Below, piece after piece: positions 8,247 to 16,461 of a stretch of 53,417 bases of DNA (positions are counted from its first letter, which is position 1; every line of letters starts with the position of its first letter). The position numbers were made by a program, and so were the translations under genes. Source of the DNA: an uncultured Dechloromonas sp. (lineage in GTDB: Bacteria; Pseudomonadota; Gammaproteobacteria; Burkholderiales; Rhodocyclaceae). The stretch spans positions 1 through 53,417 of the forward strand of contig NZ_CAMFKO010000029.1 in NCBI RefSeq assembly GCF_945957265.1, in the 5' to 3' direction. The notes under the pieces are model-generated. The model saw only the letters and a list, made by a program, of their open reading frames with translations. It was not told the DNA's origin and did no database searches.

Positions 8247-9239
8247 ATGGCAATCGATTTGAGGACGGTGAGCATCACGCCGCTGCGCCAGACCTTCGGC
8301 CACCTGGCCCGCCGCATGGGGGCCGACAAGCCGGCCTCGCGCTACATCGAAGCGACGATGGACCTGCAGCCGGTCGAGAACTATCACTATCGCCCGACCT
8401 GGGAGCCGCAGTACGACATCTTCGACACCACCCGCACCGCGATCACCATGAAGGACTGGTACGCGCTGAAGGATCCGCGCCAGTACTACTACGGCGCCTG
8501 GACCCTGGCCCGTGGCCGGATGCAGGAAGTGGCCGAAGGCGATTTCGACCTGGTCGATGAGCTGGGCCTGGCCGCCGCCTACCCGGCAGCCGGCAAGGAG
8601 CAGGCGCTCAAGGTCTTCCTGCCGCTGCGCCATGTCGCCTGGGGTTCCAACCTGAACAAGGCCTACGTTTCTTCGTATGGCTACGGCATCGCCATTTCGC
8701 AGGCCGCCTGCTACGCCAGCATGGATCAACTGGGCGTTGCCCAGTACGTGACCCGCCTCGGCGTCGCCTTCGACGACCTCGACGCATTGGCCGCCGCCAA
8801 GAGCGCCTGGCTGGAAGGCGCCGAATGGCAGGAACTGCGCCGCTATGTGGAAGACCTGATGGTCGAGAAGGACTGGTTCGAAGTGCTGGTCGCCCAGGAT
8901 TTCGCCCTCGAAGGCCTGCTCTATCCGCTGATCTACGAGCGCTACAACGAGAAGCTGAACGCCGCCTACAGCCCGGTGTTCTCGATGCTTACCCGCTTCC
9001 AGCGCGAATGGTTCGGCGAAACGACAAAGTGGCTGGATGCTGTGCTGAAGTCGGCCGGCGCCGACAACCCCGGTAACAAGGAACAGCTGGCCGCCTGGAT
9101 CAAGAAGTGGCGCGACCGCGCCGTCGTCGCCCTCAAGCCGGTCGCCGCCCTGGCCTTCGGCGGCGAAGCCGACGCCATCATGGCCGAACTGGTCCAGAAC
9201 CTGAACGCCCGCGCCGCCAAGGCCGGCATCGCCCTGTAA
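8247..9239 (+). CDS. dmpL: Multicomponent phenol hydroxylase-type monooxygenase, beta subunit
   Basis: A 330-residue oxygenase beta subunit of the soluble diiron monooxygenase family (DmpL/PhL, TouE/TmoE). It has the ferritin-like helical fold without the iron-binding EX2H pairs of the alpha subunit. Recognisable segments are YHYRPTWEPQYDIFD, the ARGRMQEVA region and RFQREWFGET. The ATG at 8247 follows AAGGAG at 8235-8240. An upstream in-frame start (8205) would add 14 residues with no good ribosome site. In the holoenzyme it forms (alpha beta gamma)2 with DmpN and DmpO. Confidence 0.93.
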   Translation: MAIDLRTVSITPLRQTFGHLARRMGADKPASRYIEATMDLQPVENYHYRPTWEPQYDIFDTTRTAITMKDWYALKDPRQYYYGAWTLARGRMQEVAEGDFDLVDELGLAAAYPAAGKEQALKVFLPLRHVAWGSNLNKAYVSSYGYGIAISQAACYASMDQLGVAQYVTRLGVAFDDLDALAAAKSAWLEGAEWQELRRYVEDLMVEKDWFEVLVAQDFALEGLLYPLIYERYNEKLNAAYSPVFSMLTRFQREWFGETTKWLDAVLKSAGADNPGNKEQLAAWIKKWRDRAVVALKPVAALAFGGEADAIMAELVQNLNARAAKAGIAL

Positions 9240-9249
9240 AGGAAATCGC

Positions 9250-9519
9250 ATGTCCAACGCATTCATCGCCTTCCAGAAGAACGACGACTCCCGCTGCATC
9301 GTCGAGGCCATCCTCGAGGACAACCCGAACGCCATGGTCGACGACCAGCCGTCGATGGTGAAGATCGACGTGCCGAACCGCCTGGTCATCAAGCGCGAAA
9401 CCGTCGAGGAAAAGATGGGCCGCTCGTTCGACCTGCAGGAGCTGCAACTGCACCTGATCACCATCTCCGGCAATCTCGACGAGACCGACGACGAATTTAC
9501 CCTGAGCTGGAACTCCTGA
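9250..9519 (+). CDS. dmpM: Monooxygenase regulatory/effector component (MmoB/DmpM family)
   Basis: An 89-residue cofactorless effector protein of the MmoB/DmpM family, which binds the hydroxylase and tunes access and oxygen activation at the diiron site. AFIAFQKNDDSRCIVEAI at the N-terminus and the KIDVPNRLVIKRETVEEKMG stretch are typical. Length is normal (~90). It sits 10 bp after dmpL and 25 bp before dmpN, in the conserved KLMNOP order. Confidence 0.93.
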   Translation: MSNAFIAFQKNDDSRCIVEAILEDNPNAMVDDQPSMVKIDVPNRLVIKRETVEEKMGRSFDLQELQLHLITISGNLDETDDEFTLSWNS

Positions 9520-9544
9520 TTCCAGCTAGCAAGGAGCGAACACC

Positions 9545-11089
9545 ATGGATATGAAAGCAAGCAAGAAGCTCGGCCTCAAGGAACGCTACGCACTGATGAC
9601 GCGCGATCTGGCCTGGGACACGACCTACCAGAAGCCGGCAGACGTTTTTCCGCAGACCACCTACGAAGGCATCAAGATTCACGACTGGGACAAGTGGGAA
9701 GACCCCTTCCGCCTGACCATGGATGCCTACTGGAAATACCAGTCGGAAAAGGAGCGCAAGCTGTACGCCATCCTCGATGGCTTCAACCAGAACAACGGCC
9801 ACCTGTCGGTCACCGACGCCCGCTACATCAACGTGCTGAAGCTGTTCCTCGGCTCGACCCCGCCGCTGGAGCTGATGGCCGCCCGCGGCTTCTCGATGAT
9901 GGGCCGCCAGATGAACGGCGCCGGTCCGCGCGTCGCCTGCCAGATGCAGGCGGTGGATGAGTACCGTCACTTCCAGACGCAGATCCACTCGATCTCGAAC
10001 TACAACAAGTACTACAACGGGATGGACGAGTTCGCCCACCAGCAATCCCGCATGTGGTACCTGTCGGACGGCAAGTCCTTCTTCGACGACGCGATCACCG
10101 CCGGCCCGTTCGAGTTCATGGTCGCCATCGGCTTCGCCTTCGAATACGTGCTGACCAACATCCTGTTCGTGCCTTTCATTTCCGGTGCCGCCTACAACGG
10201 CGACATGGCGGCGATGACCGTCGGCTTCTCGGCGCAGTCCGACGAAGCGCGCCACATGACGCTGGGCCTCGAGTGCATCAAGTTCATGCTCGAGCAGGAC
10301 CCGGACAACCTGCCCATCGTCCAGCGCTGGATCGACAAGTGGACCTGGCGCGGCACCCGCAAGCTGGCCTCGGTCGGCATGATGATGGACTACATGCTGC
10401 CCAAGCGCATCATGAGCTTCAAGGAAGCCTGGGAAATGTACGTCGAGGAAAACGGCGGTGCCCTGTTCAAGGACCTGGCCCGCTACGGCATCACCATCCC
10501 GAAGTGCTTCAGCCAGACCATCGAGGAAAAGGAACACGTCTCGCACCAGTCGTGGATCGGTTTCTACATGAAGCCGCAGGCGACGCCCTTCCACACCTGG
10601 ATTCCGACGCCGGACGAAATGGACTGGCTGTCCGAGAAGTACCCCAACACCTTCGACAAGTACTACCGTCCGGTGCTGGAATTCTTCGACGCCCAGGAAA
10701 AGGCCGGTAACCGCTTCGACAACAAGACGGCGCCGATGAACTGCCAGGTCTGCGTCAGCACCATGAAGTTCAACGAGCCGGGCGACCCGATGGAAATGTG
10801 CTTCCGCGAGTCGGTCTACCAGGGCGAGAAGTTCCACACCTGTTCCGACCACTGCAAGGAAATCTTCGACAACGAGCCGGAGAAGTACGTCCAGACCTTC
10901 ATCTCCTCGCACCAGGTGCTGCAGGGCAACTGCGAGCCGGAAGGCGTGGATACGAATGCGGCGGGCTTCAAGCCGGGTCAGGACATGCTCGGCTACTGGA
11001 AGCTCGACAAGCGCGCCCTCGGCGACTTCAACGGCTCCGAGGACCAGAAGAACTTTGCCGCCTGGCGCGAGCAAGCGACCAAGAACTAA
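9545..11089 (+). CDS. dmpN: Multicomponent phenol hydroxylase-type monooxygenase, alpha (diiron oxygenase) subunit
   Basis: A 514-residue catalytic subunit of a soluble diiron monooxygenase, which inserts one O2 atom into an aromatic ring. The carboxylate-bridged diiron ligands are visible: Glu109 (PPLELM), DEYRH at 138-142 and DEARH at 233-237, with the 30-residue Glu109-Glu139 spacing of the EX(n)DEXRH pattern. A C-terminal YHS-like part carries cysteines (NCQVCVSTMK, CSDHCKE at about 399-440). The six-gene order matches phenol hydroxylase, but the neighbours belong to 4-hydroxyphenylacetate catabolism, with no catechol 2,3-dioxygenase in the window. The native substrate may therefore be 4-hydroxyphenylacetate or tyramine rather than phenol (inference). 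Confidence 0.93.
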   Translation: MDMKASKKLGLKERYALMTRDLAWDTTYQKPADVFPQTTYEGIKIHDWDKWEDPFRLTMDAYWKYQSEKERKLYAILDGFNQNNGHLSVTDARYINVLKLFLGSTPPLELMAARGFSMMGRQMNGAGPRVACQMQAVDEYRHFQTQIHSISNYNKYYNGMDEFAHQQSRMWYLSDGKSFFDDAITAGPFEFMVAIGFAFEYVLTNILFVPFISGAAYNGDMAAMTVGFSAQSDEARHMTLGLECIKFMLEQDPDNLPIVQRWIDKWTWRGTRKLASVGMMMDYMLPKRIMSFKEAWEMYVEENGGALFKDLARYGITIPKCFSQTIEEKEHVSHQSWIGFYMKPQATPFHTWIPTPDEMDWLSEKYPNTFDKYYRPVLEFFDAQEKAGNRFDNKTAPMNCQVCVSTMKFNEPGDPMEMCFRESVYQGEKFHTCSDHCKEIFDNEPEKYVQTFISSHQVLQGNCEPEGVDTNAAGFKPGQDMLGYWKLDKRALGDFNGSEDQKNFAAWREQATKN

Positions 11090-11101
11090 AAGGAGACAGC
11101 C

Positions 11102-11461
11102 ATGACCATGTTGAAAACCCTCGCTCCGTACGAGTTCAAGTCGCGCGACGCGGTCGAGAACTACAAGGGACGCCAGCTGCTGTACGTGAACTGGGAACGC
11201 CACCGCATGTTCTCGCGTCCCTTCGTGCTGGCCATGAAACCGGAAACCCCCTTCGCCGCCGTGCTCGACGAAATGGCCGCCTGCTTCAGTTACCACCCGG
11301 ACTGGCAGCACATCGACTGGGACAAGGCGATCTGGCAGAACGGCAACACGCCCTTCACGCCGGACCGCGCCAAGACCCTGGCCGAGAACGGCATCGGCCA
11401 CAAGGACCTGATCCGTTTCCGGACGCCGGGCCTGGATGGCATCGCCGGTACCGGCTACTAA
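11102..11461 (+). CDS. dmpO: Multicomponent phenol hydroxylase-type monooxygenase, gamma subunit
   Basis: A 119-residue small oxygenase subunit (DmpO/PhO, phenol hydroxylase P4 family) that completes the (alpha beta gamma)2 hydroxylase. The N-terminal LAPYEFKSRDAVENYKG and the LYVNWERHRMFSRPF segment are diagnostic. It has an AGGAGAC ribosome site and lies 12 bp after dmpN. Length is normal. Confidence 0.93.
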   Translation: MTMLKTLAPYEFKSRDAVENYKGRQLLYVNWERHRMFSRPFVLAMKPETPFAAVLDEMAACFSYHPDWQHIDWDKAIWQNGNTPFTPDRAKTLAENGIGHKDLIRFRTPGLDGIAGTGY

Positions 11462-11522
11462 AATCAACGGGGCGCCGCGCCGGTCGCGGTAGCCCCGACC
11501 AGACCTGCAGAGAGACCAGAAC

Positions 11523-12584
11523 ATGAGCTACGAACTGACCATCGAGCCGCTCGGCCGCAGCATCGAAGTCGAGGACGGCCAGACCATCCTCGACGCCGCG
11601 CTGCGCGCCGGCATCTACCTGCCGCACGCCTGCGGTCAGGGCTATTGCGCCACCTGCAAGGTGTGCATCACCGACGGCGAGGTCGATCACCAGAACGCCT
11701 CCAGCTTCGCGCTGATGGATTACGAGCGCGAGGAAGGCAAGGCGCTGGCCTGCTGCGCGACGCTCGAAGCCGATACCGTCATCGAAGTCGAGATGGAAAT
11801 CGACGAGGACGCCCGCGATATCCCGGTCAAGGATTTCCACGGCACGGTCAGCCGCATCGAGAACCTGACGCCGACCATCAAGGGCATCTGGCTCAAGCTG
11901 GAAAACGGTGAGGCACTCGATTTCCAGGCCGGCCAGTACGTCAATTTCAACCTGCCCAACGACCTGGGCCACCGCGCCTTTTCGTTGGCCAACGCGCCGT
12001 CGACCGGCGACGAGATCGAACTCAACATCCGCATCGTGCCCGGCGGCGCCGGCACGACCTGGATCCACAACGAGCTGAAGGCGGGCGACAAGGTCACGGT
12101 TTCCGGCCCCTACGGCCGCTTCTTCGTGCACAAGTCGGCCGAGGTGCCGTCCTTGTTCATGGCCGGCGGCTCGGGGTTGTCCAGTCCGCGCTCGATGATC
12201 CTCGACCTGCTGGAGCAGGGCTGCGCGCAGCCGATCACGCTGGTCTATGGTGCGCGCAACCAGGGCGAGCTGTACTACCACCAGGAATTCGTCGAGCTGG
12301 CCGCCAGCCATGCCAATTTCACCTACGTGCCGGCGCTCAACGACGAGCCGGCCGACAGCGGCTGGGCCGGCTTCCGCGGTTTCGTGCACGAAGCGGCCAA
12401 GGCTCATTTCGACAACGACTTCCGCGGCAACAAGGCCTACCTGTGCGGCCCGCCGGTGATGATCGAGGCCTGTATCACGACCCTGATGCAGGGCCGCCTG
12501 TTCGAGCGCGACATCTACACCGAGAAGTTCTTCTCGGCCGCCGATGCCCAGCAGGTGCGCAGCCCGCTGTTCAAGCGGGTGTAA
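11523..12584 (+). CDS. dmpP: Monooxygenase NADH:ferredoxin-type reductase component
   Basis: A 353-residue FAD/[2Fe-2S] reductase that passes electrons from NADH to the diiron oxygenase. The N-terminal plant-type ferredoxin domain carries CGQGYCATCKVC (residues ~38-49) and the fourth ligand region in LACCATL (~75-81). A ferredoxin-NADP reductase-like FAD domain (RAFSLANAPS, ~155-165) and an NAD domain (AGGSGLSSPRSMI; YLCGPPVM near the C-terminus) follow. It is the last gene of the operon and is followed by a strong terminator. Full length for DmpP. Confidence 0.94.
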   Translation: MSYELTIEPLGRSIEVEDGQTILDAALRAGIYLPHACGQGYCATCKVCITDGEVDHQNASSFALMDYEREEGKALACCATLEADTVIEVEMEIDEDARDIPVKDFHGTVSRIENLTPTIKGIWLKLENGEALDFQAGQYVNFNLPNDLGHRAFSLANAPSTGDEIELNIRIVPGGAGTTWIHNELKAGDKVTVSGPYGRFFVHKSAEVPSLFMAGGSGLSSPRSMILDLLEQGCAQPITLVYGARNQGELYYHQEFVELAASHANFTYVPALNDEPADSGWAGFRGFVHEAAKAHFDNDFRGNKAYLCGPPVMIEACITTLMQGRLFERDIYTEKFFSAADAQQVRSPLFKRV

Positions 12585-12610
12585 TCCCTTTCCTCTGCAC
12601 CACCCCGTTC

Positions 12611-12637
12611 AAGGCCGCGTTCGTCGCGGCCTTTTTT
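12611..12637 (+). terminator. Rho-independent terminator of the dmpKLMNOP-like operon
   Basis: A perfect stem AAGGCCGCG / CGCGGCC with a 5-nt loop, followed by T6, 27 bp after the dmpP stop. It ends the six-gene operon. Confidence 0.92.
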
Positions 12638-12639
12638 GT

Positions 12640-13281
12640 TTACGGGGAGAGCGTGCTGCGCAGCCAGTCGGGCAATGCCCCGGGGCATTCCAGGAAGGCG
12701 GAAAGGTCGAGCAGGCGTCGGGTGCCGCCGCTTTCCAGCACGAAGGATGGAAAGCCGTCGGCGCCGACCTGGCTCATGAAATGGCGCGTCTCGCGGATAT
12801 GGCGGTGCACCGGCTCGCCACGCTGCTCGGCCAGGGCGCCGGCGAAGGCGTCGGGATCGAGCCCGATCGCTACCGCCGCGGCGAGCAGGGTCGATGTCTC
12901 GGCAATGCGCCTGCCCTCGACGTAATGGGCGACTTGCAGGCGTTCGACGAGGTCGAGGCCGCGACCGGCCAGGCGCTCGGCGGCCAGCATCGCGGCGATG
13001 GGCGGTTCCGAATCGAAGACGGCGGCGCTGTCGCGCAGCAGGTCGTCGAAGTAGGCATCGCCGAAGAATTGCCCAGTCAGCGCGGCAATGCGCCGGTCGT
13101 GCTGCATCACGTAATCGCGCAGTTGCGGGGTGACCTGCTGGCGGCCGCTGCCGCTCATCATGCCGCCGCCGTGGGGGCGGACGGCGACGATGCCGCGGGC
13201 TGCCGCGACCAGCGGCGCGGCGCCGTAGCACCAGCCGCACAGCGGGTCGTAGAGATAGTGCAGGACGGGCGCGCTCACCAT
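12640..13281 (-). CDS. DsbA-family (FrnE-like) thiol oxidoreductase domain protein
   Basis: A 213-residue thioredoxin-fold protein of the DsbA superfamily. The redox motif CGWC is at residues 15-18 right after the first strand (LYDPLCGWCYG), and the cis-Pro-like GADGFPSFVLE is near 172-182, as in FrnE-type proteins. There is no signal peptide, so it is probably cytoplasmic. Its ATG overlaps by 7 bases the end of the degenerate MBL gene upstream, so the two form a small leftward operon. Function beyond thiol chemistry is unknown. Confidence 0.8.
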   Translation of the reverse strand: MVSAPVLHYLYDPLCGWCYGAAPLVAAARGIVAVRPHGGGMMSGSGRQQVTPQLRDYVMQHDRRIAALTGQFFGDAYFDDLLRDSAAVFDSEPPIAAMLAAERLAGRGLDLVERLQVAHYVEGRRIAETSTLLAAAVAIGLDPDAFAGALAEQRGEPVHRHIRETRHFMSQVGADGFPSFVLESGGTRRLLDLSAFLECPGALPDWLRSTLSP

Positions 13282-14165
13282 TTCATCTCCCCCTTGTTGA
13301 CCTTGGCGCCGATGTCGAGCGAGAGGTCAGGGGCGATGTGCGGATAGGCCCGCTGCATGGCGGCGATCAGCTCGGCGGCGTTGCCGGCCCTGGCGGCCTC
13401 GGCCTCGAAGCGGCGCAGGTAGTCGCGGGTATAGCGGACGGTGCCGACATCCAGTGCCGTGCCCGGCGTCATGTGCCCGGGAACCACCGTGGTCGGCTGC
13501 AGGGCCTCGATGTCGTCGAGCTGGGCCAGCCAGGCCTGGCGTTCGGAGGGTTTCTGCGTATCGGCGGTCCACACGTGCTGGTTGCCGAAGACGGCGATGT
13601 TGCCGGCGATGGTGCGGATGGCCGGAATCCACACATAGGGGCGGTGGGCCAGTTCGCCCTGGGTGCCGCGCAGTTCGACCTTCTCGCCGTCGACGCTCAG
13701 GGTGGTGCCGGCCAGGGCGTCCGGCACGATCGGCTGGCGCGGCGCGTTGGCGCCCATCTTCGGCCCCCAGAAGGCCAGCTTGCCGGCCAGCTTGGCCTGG
13801 ATTTTGTCGCGCACGGCCGGTGTGGCCACCACCCTGGCCTGCGGGAACACTTCCTTGAGCGCTTCGGCGCCGAAATAGAAATCGGGGTCGGCGTTGCTGA
13901 TCAGGATGGTCTTCAGGGCCTTGCCGCTGTCGAGCACGTTGGCGGCGATGCGCAGGGCGTCGGCGCGGGTGAAGCCGCTGTCGATGACCAGCGCTTCGCT
14001 CTTGCCGCTGACCACTACGGCATTGACGTTGAAGCTGCGGGCGTCGGCGTTGTAGACCTTGATGTCGAGCGGTGCCGCGCCCTGGGCGGCGGCGCCGGAG
14101 GCGGCGACGATGCCGAGGGCGAGGGCGGGGAAGAGGCGGCGGGCGAATTTGCCGATCGGGTTCAT
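13275..14165 (-). CDS. Secreted MBL-fold protein with degenerate metal site
   Basis: A 296-residue protein with a signal peptide (MNPIGKFARRLFPAL... with cleavage probably after AAA-Q near residue 28), so exported. The fold signatures of the metallo-beta-lactamase superfamily are present (ALVIDSGFTR at ~58-67; VVPGHMTPG). The HxHxDHxxG motif is replaced by NADPDFYFG at residues 91-99: His to Asn, His to Asp and the last His to Phe, so a normal dinuclear zinc site cannot form. It may be non-hydrolytic or bind another ligand. It is cotranscribed with the DsbA-like gene and divergent from a LysR gene, which may control it. Confidence 0.8.
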   Translation of the reverse strand: MNPIGKFARRLFPALALGIVAASGAAAQGAAPLDIKVYNADARSFNVNAVVVSGKSEALVIDSGFTRADALRIAANVLDSGKALKTILISNADPDFYFGAEALKEVFPQARVVATPAVRDKIQAKLAGKLAFWGPKMGANAPRQPIVPDALAGTTLSVDGEKVELRGTQGELAHRPYVWIPAIRTIAGNIAVFGNQHVWTADTQKPSERQAWLAQLDDIEALQPTTVVPGHMTPGTALDVGTVRYTRDYLRRFEAEAARAGNAAELIAAMQRAYPHIAPDLSLDIGAKVNKGEMKW

Positions 14166-14266
14166 GGTGATCTCCTTGCGTTGTTTGGGGCGAAACGAAC
14201 TTTAGGTTTTGCGGAATGGTTGATAAAGTCCGTATCGGTTGAATATTTATTGCATGGATCGGTGAA

Positions 14267-15181
14267 ATGGACAGGCTGACGGCGGTACGTGTGTTTGTCG
14301 AAGTGGTCGATCGCGGCAGCCTGACCCAGGCGGCCGACCGGCTGGACATGTCGGCGGCGATGGTCAGCCGCTACCTGGCGGCGGTCGAGGCCTGGTTCGA
14401 CGCCCGCCTGCTGCACCGCACGACGCGCAAGGTCAGCCTGACCGAGGCCGGTGTGGCGGCCCTGCCGGCTTGCCGGCAGCTGCTGGAAATCGCCGAGGAC
14501 GTGCAGCATCTGGCTGCCGCCCGCAGCCGCACCCCGGCCGGGGTGTTGCGGGTGACGACCGCCAGTTCCTTTGCCGATGCCCAGCTGACGGCCGCCCTGG
14601 TCGACTTCCAGCGCCGGCACGAGCAGGTCGAGATCGTGCTGTCGGTGTCCGACAAGGCGACCGACCTGGTCGCCGAGCGCGTCGATCTGGCGGTGCGCAT
14701 CACCAATGCGCTCGATCCGGCGATGATCGCCCGGCCGCTGGCGGTCTGCCGCTCGCTGCTGTGCGCATCACCGGACTACCTGGCGCGCCACGGCACGCCG
14801 CGCACGCTGGCCGATCTGGGCGAACACCGCTGCATCGCCCATGCCTTCGGGGTCGGCCGCCATTACCGCTTCGGGCAGGCTGGGCAGATGCGGGAGGTGC
14901 CGGTGCGCTGGAGTTTCCATACCAACGAAACGGCAGTCCTGCGCCGGGCGGTGCTGGCCGGGGCGGGCATCGGCATGCTGCCGACCTACTATGTCGGGGA
15001 TGCCTTGCGCCAGGGGCGATTGGTCCGCCTGCTCCCCGACTGCGAGCCGGAAACGCTCGGCATCCATGCCATCTACCTGTCGCGCCAGCACCAGCCGCTG
15101 GCCTTGCGCCTGCTGGTGGATTTTCTCGCCGAACGCTTCGGCGGTGCCATCGCGCCCTGGGACTCCGCTCTGGCCGGCTGA
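14267..15181 (+). CDS. LysR-family transcriptional regulator
   Basis: A 304-residue LysR-type regulator. The N-terminal winged helix-turn-helix is MDRLTAVRVFVEVVDRGSLT with DMSAAMVSRYLAAVE (to ~residue 62). The C-terminal periplasmic-binding-like effector domain starts near residue 90 (GVLRVTTASSF). It resembles the CrgA-like LysR group. It lies divergent from the secreted MBL/DsbA pair with a ~100 bp AT-rich intergenic region, the classic arrangement for a LysR regulator and its target. The effector is unknown. Confidence 0.88.
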   Translation: MDRLTAVRVFVEVVDRGSLTQAADRLDMSAAMVSRYLAAVEAWFDARLLHRTTRKVSLTEAGVAALPACRQLLEIAEDVQHLAAARSRTPAGVLRVTTASSFADAQLTAALVDFQRRHEQVEIVLSVSDKATDLVAERVDLAVRITNALDPAMIARPLAVCRSLLCASPDYLARHGTPRTLADLGEHRCIAHAFGVGRHYRFGQAGQMREVPVRWSFHTNETAVLRRAVLAGAGIGMLPTYYVGDALRQGRLVRLLPDCEPETLGIHAIYLSRQHQPLALRLLVDFLAERFGGAIAPWDSALAG

Positions 15182-15228
15182 GCGCAGCGATGCCCGCGCT
15201 GGTGCGTGCGCGCACCGGAATGCGGCAG

Positions 15229-15250
15229 GGCGACGCCGGTCGCCTTTTTT
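15229..15250 (+). terminator. Rho-independent terminator after the LysR gene
   Basis: A GGCGAC / GTCGCC stem with a GCCG loop followed by T6. It lies 48 bp after the LysR stop. The rest of the 15182-15452 gap holds only the promoter region of the next gene. Confidence 0.85.
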
Positions 15251-15373
15251 CCGGCGCCAGCACATCGCCATGAAATCAGTCGCTTGACGCTGTTTTGCGC
15301 CGCCGGCCGGGGGCGGGCATGGGCCTTGCTCACCTGCTATGGGCAGGCATCGGGTTTCTCTAAGAGTAATTCG

Positions 15374-15406
15374 TTGACTAATACGTATTATTGGCTAATA
15401 TATTCG
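15374..15406 (+). promoter_or_regulatory. Sigma-70 promoter with palindromic operator, upstream of the AraC gene
   Basis: TTGACT (15374-15379) and TAATAT (15396-15401) are spaced 16 bp apart. The spacer contains the perfect palindrome TAATACGTATTA (15379-15390). The -10 overlaps CTAATATATTCG (15395-15406), which resembles the candidate HpaR site in front of hpaR. Confidence 0.55.
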
Positions 15407-15452
15407 TAAAATAGCGACCTTGTCGAAAAAGGCGCCCCGACGGAGACCAGAC

Positions 15453-16448
15453 ATGAACCATCTTTGCGAATCGGCAACCGGGCCCAGCCTGGTTTCGCGT
15501 CGTGCGCTGCACAACGGCGACGTCGACCTCCAGGCGCGGGCGCTGATCTATGAGAACTGGGACCAGCGCTACGACCAGTTGTCGGGTGGCCGTTTCGACG
15601 GCTCGATGCAGGAAATCCGCTTTCCGTCCTTCACGCTGATTCGCGAAACGAGCAACCGCGTGCTGTTGCAGAAGGGCTGCACGCCGCAGGGCGTGTACGC
15701 CATCGGCACGCTGCTCACCCTGGGCGAGAGCGGCTATCACTGCGGCGAGCTGATGGCGACGCGCACCGCCGCGCTGCTCGAGCCGGGCACCGAGTTCGAG
15801 ATCCGCACGCCGGAACGCTTCGACCTGGTCGCCGCCGTCTTCTCGCCGCGCGACCTGGCCACCAACCTCGACGGCCCGGTGCTCGACTACCTGGAGCTGG
15901 AAGCCGACCTGCGCCGCTCGTCCAAGACCATCGGGCCGGCCAACGCCGGTCCGCTGACCGATTTCCTGCAGCGCGTCCATGACTGCGCACAGAACGCCGC
16001 GGATTTCCTGATGATCCCCTCCAACCTGCATCAGCTGGAGGAGGAGTTCTACAGCCTGCTCATCGAAACGCTGCGCTTGGCGCGCGGCCCCGAGGTGCAT
16101 GCGCTGTGTCCCAACCGCGAGCGCATCGTCCGCCGTTTCCGCGCCCTGCTCGATGCCTCGCCGGAGTCGGCGCTCAGCATCGTCGACATCTGCGACGAGA
16201 TCGGTGTCACCCGTCGCACGCTGCAGAACGCGACGCAGGAAGTGTTCGGCATTTCGCCGCAGCACTACCTCAAGGCCATCCGCCTCAACGCCTTCCGCCG
16301 TGCCCTGAAGCTGCGCGAGCCGCAGCACGAGTCGATCGGCGACGTGGCGGCGCGCTGGGGCTTCTGGCACCTGTCGCAGCTGGCCCAGGATTACCGCAAG
16401 CTGTTCGGCGAGCTGCCGTCGCAGACGCCCTGCATCCACGTCTCCTAG
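15453..16448 (+). CDS. AraC-family transcriptional regulator (EutR-like)
   Basis: A 331-residue AraC-type activator. The C-terminal ~100 residues hold two helix-turn-helix motifs (SIVDICDEIGVTRRTLQNA and the FGISPQHYLKAIRLN linker, then GDVAARWGFWHLSQLAQDY). The N-terminal part is an effector domain of the type seen in regulators of ethanolamine or amine use. The ATG at 15453 has a CGGAGA ribosome site; an upstream TTG is unlikely. It lies next to the amine dehydrogenase operon and is a good candidate for its activator, acting through the TTGCCGATTYTTGATA elements. It is convergent with the binding-protein gene, only 13 bp between stops. Confidence 0.87.
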   Translation: MNHLCESATGPSLVSRRALHNGDVDLQARALIYENWDQRYDQLSGGRFDGSMQEIRFPSFTLIRETSNRVLLQKGCTPQGVYAIGTLLTLGESGYHCGELMATRTAALLEPGTEFEIRTPERFDLVAAVFSPRDLATNLDGPVLDYLELEADLRRSSKTIGPANAGPLTDFLQRVHDCAQNAADFLMIPSNLHQLEEEFYSLLIETLRLARGPEVHALCPNRERIVRRFRALLDASPESALSIVDICDEIGVTRRTLQNATQEVFGISPQHYLKAIRLNAFRRALKLREPQHESIGDVAARWGFWHLSQLAQDYRKLFGELPSQTPCIHVS

Positions 16449-16461
16449 GGACGACCGGGGG

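Noticed and set aside
9497..11524. Open reading frame of 675 codons on the minus strand
   Set aside because: Antisense to dmpN and dmpO; no domain or ribosome site.
15206..15409. Small open frame between the LysR and AraC genes
   Set aside because: It contains the LysR terminator and the AraC promoter, and has no homology that I can see.
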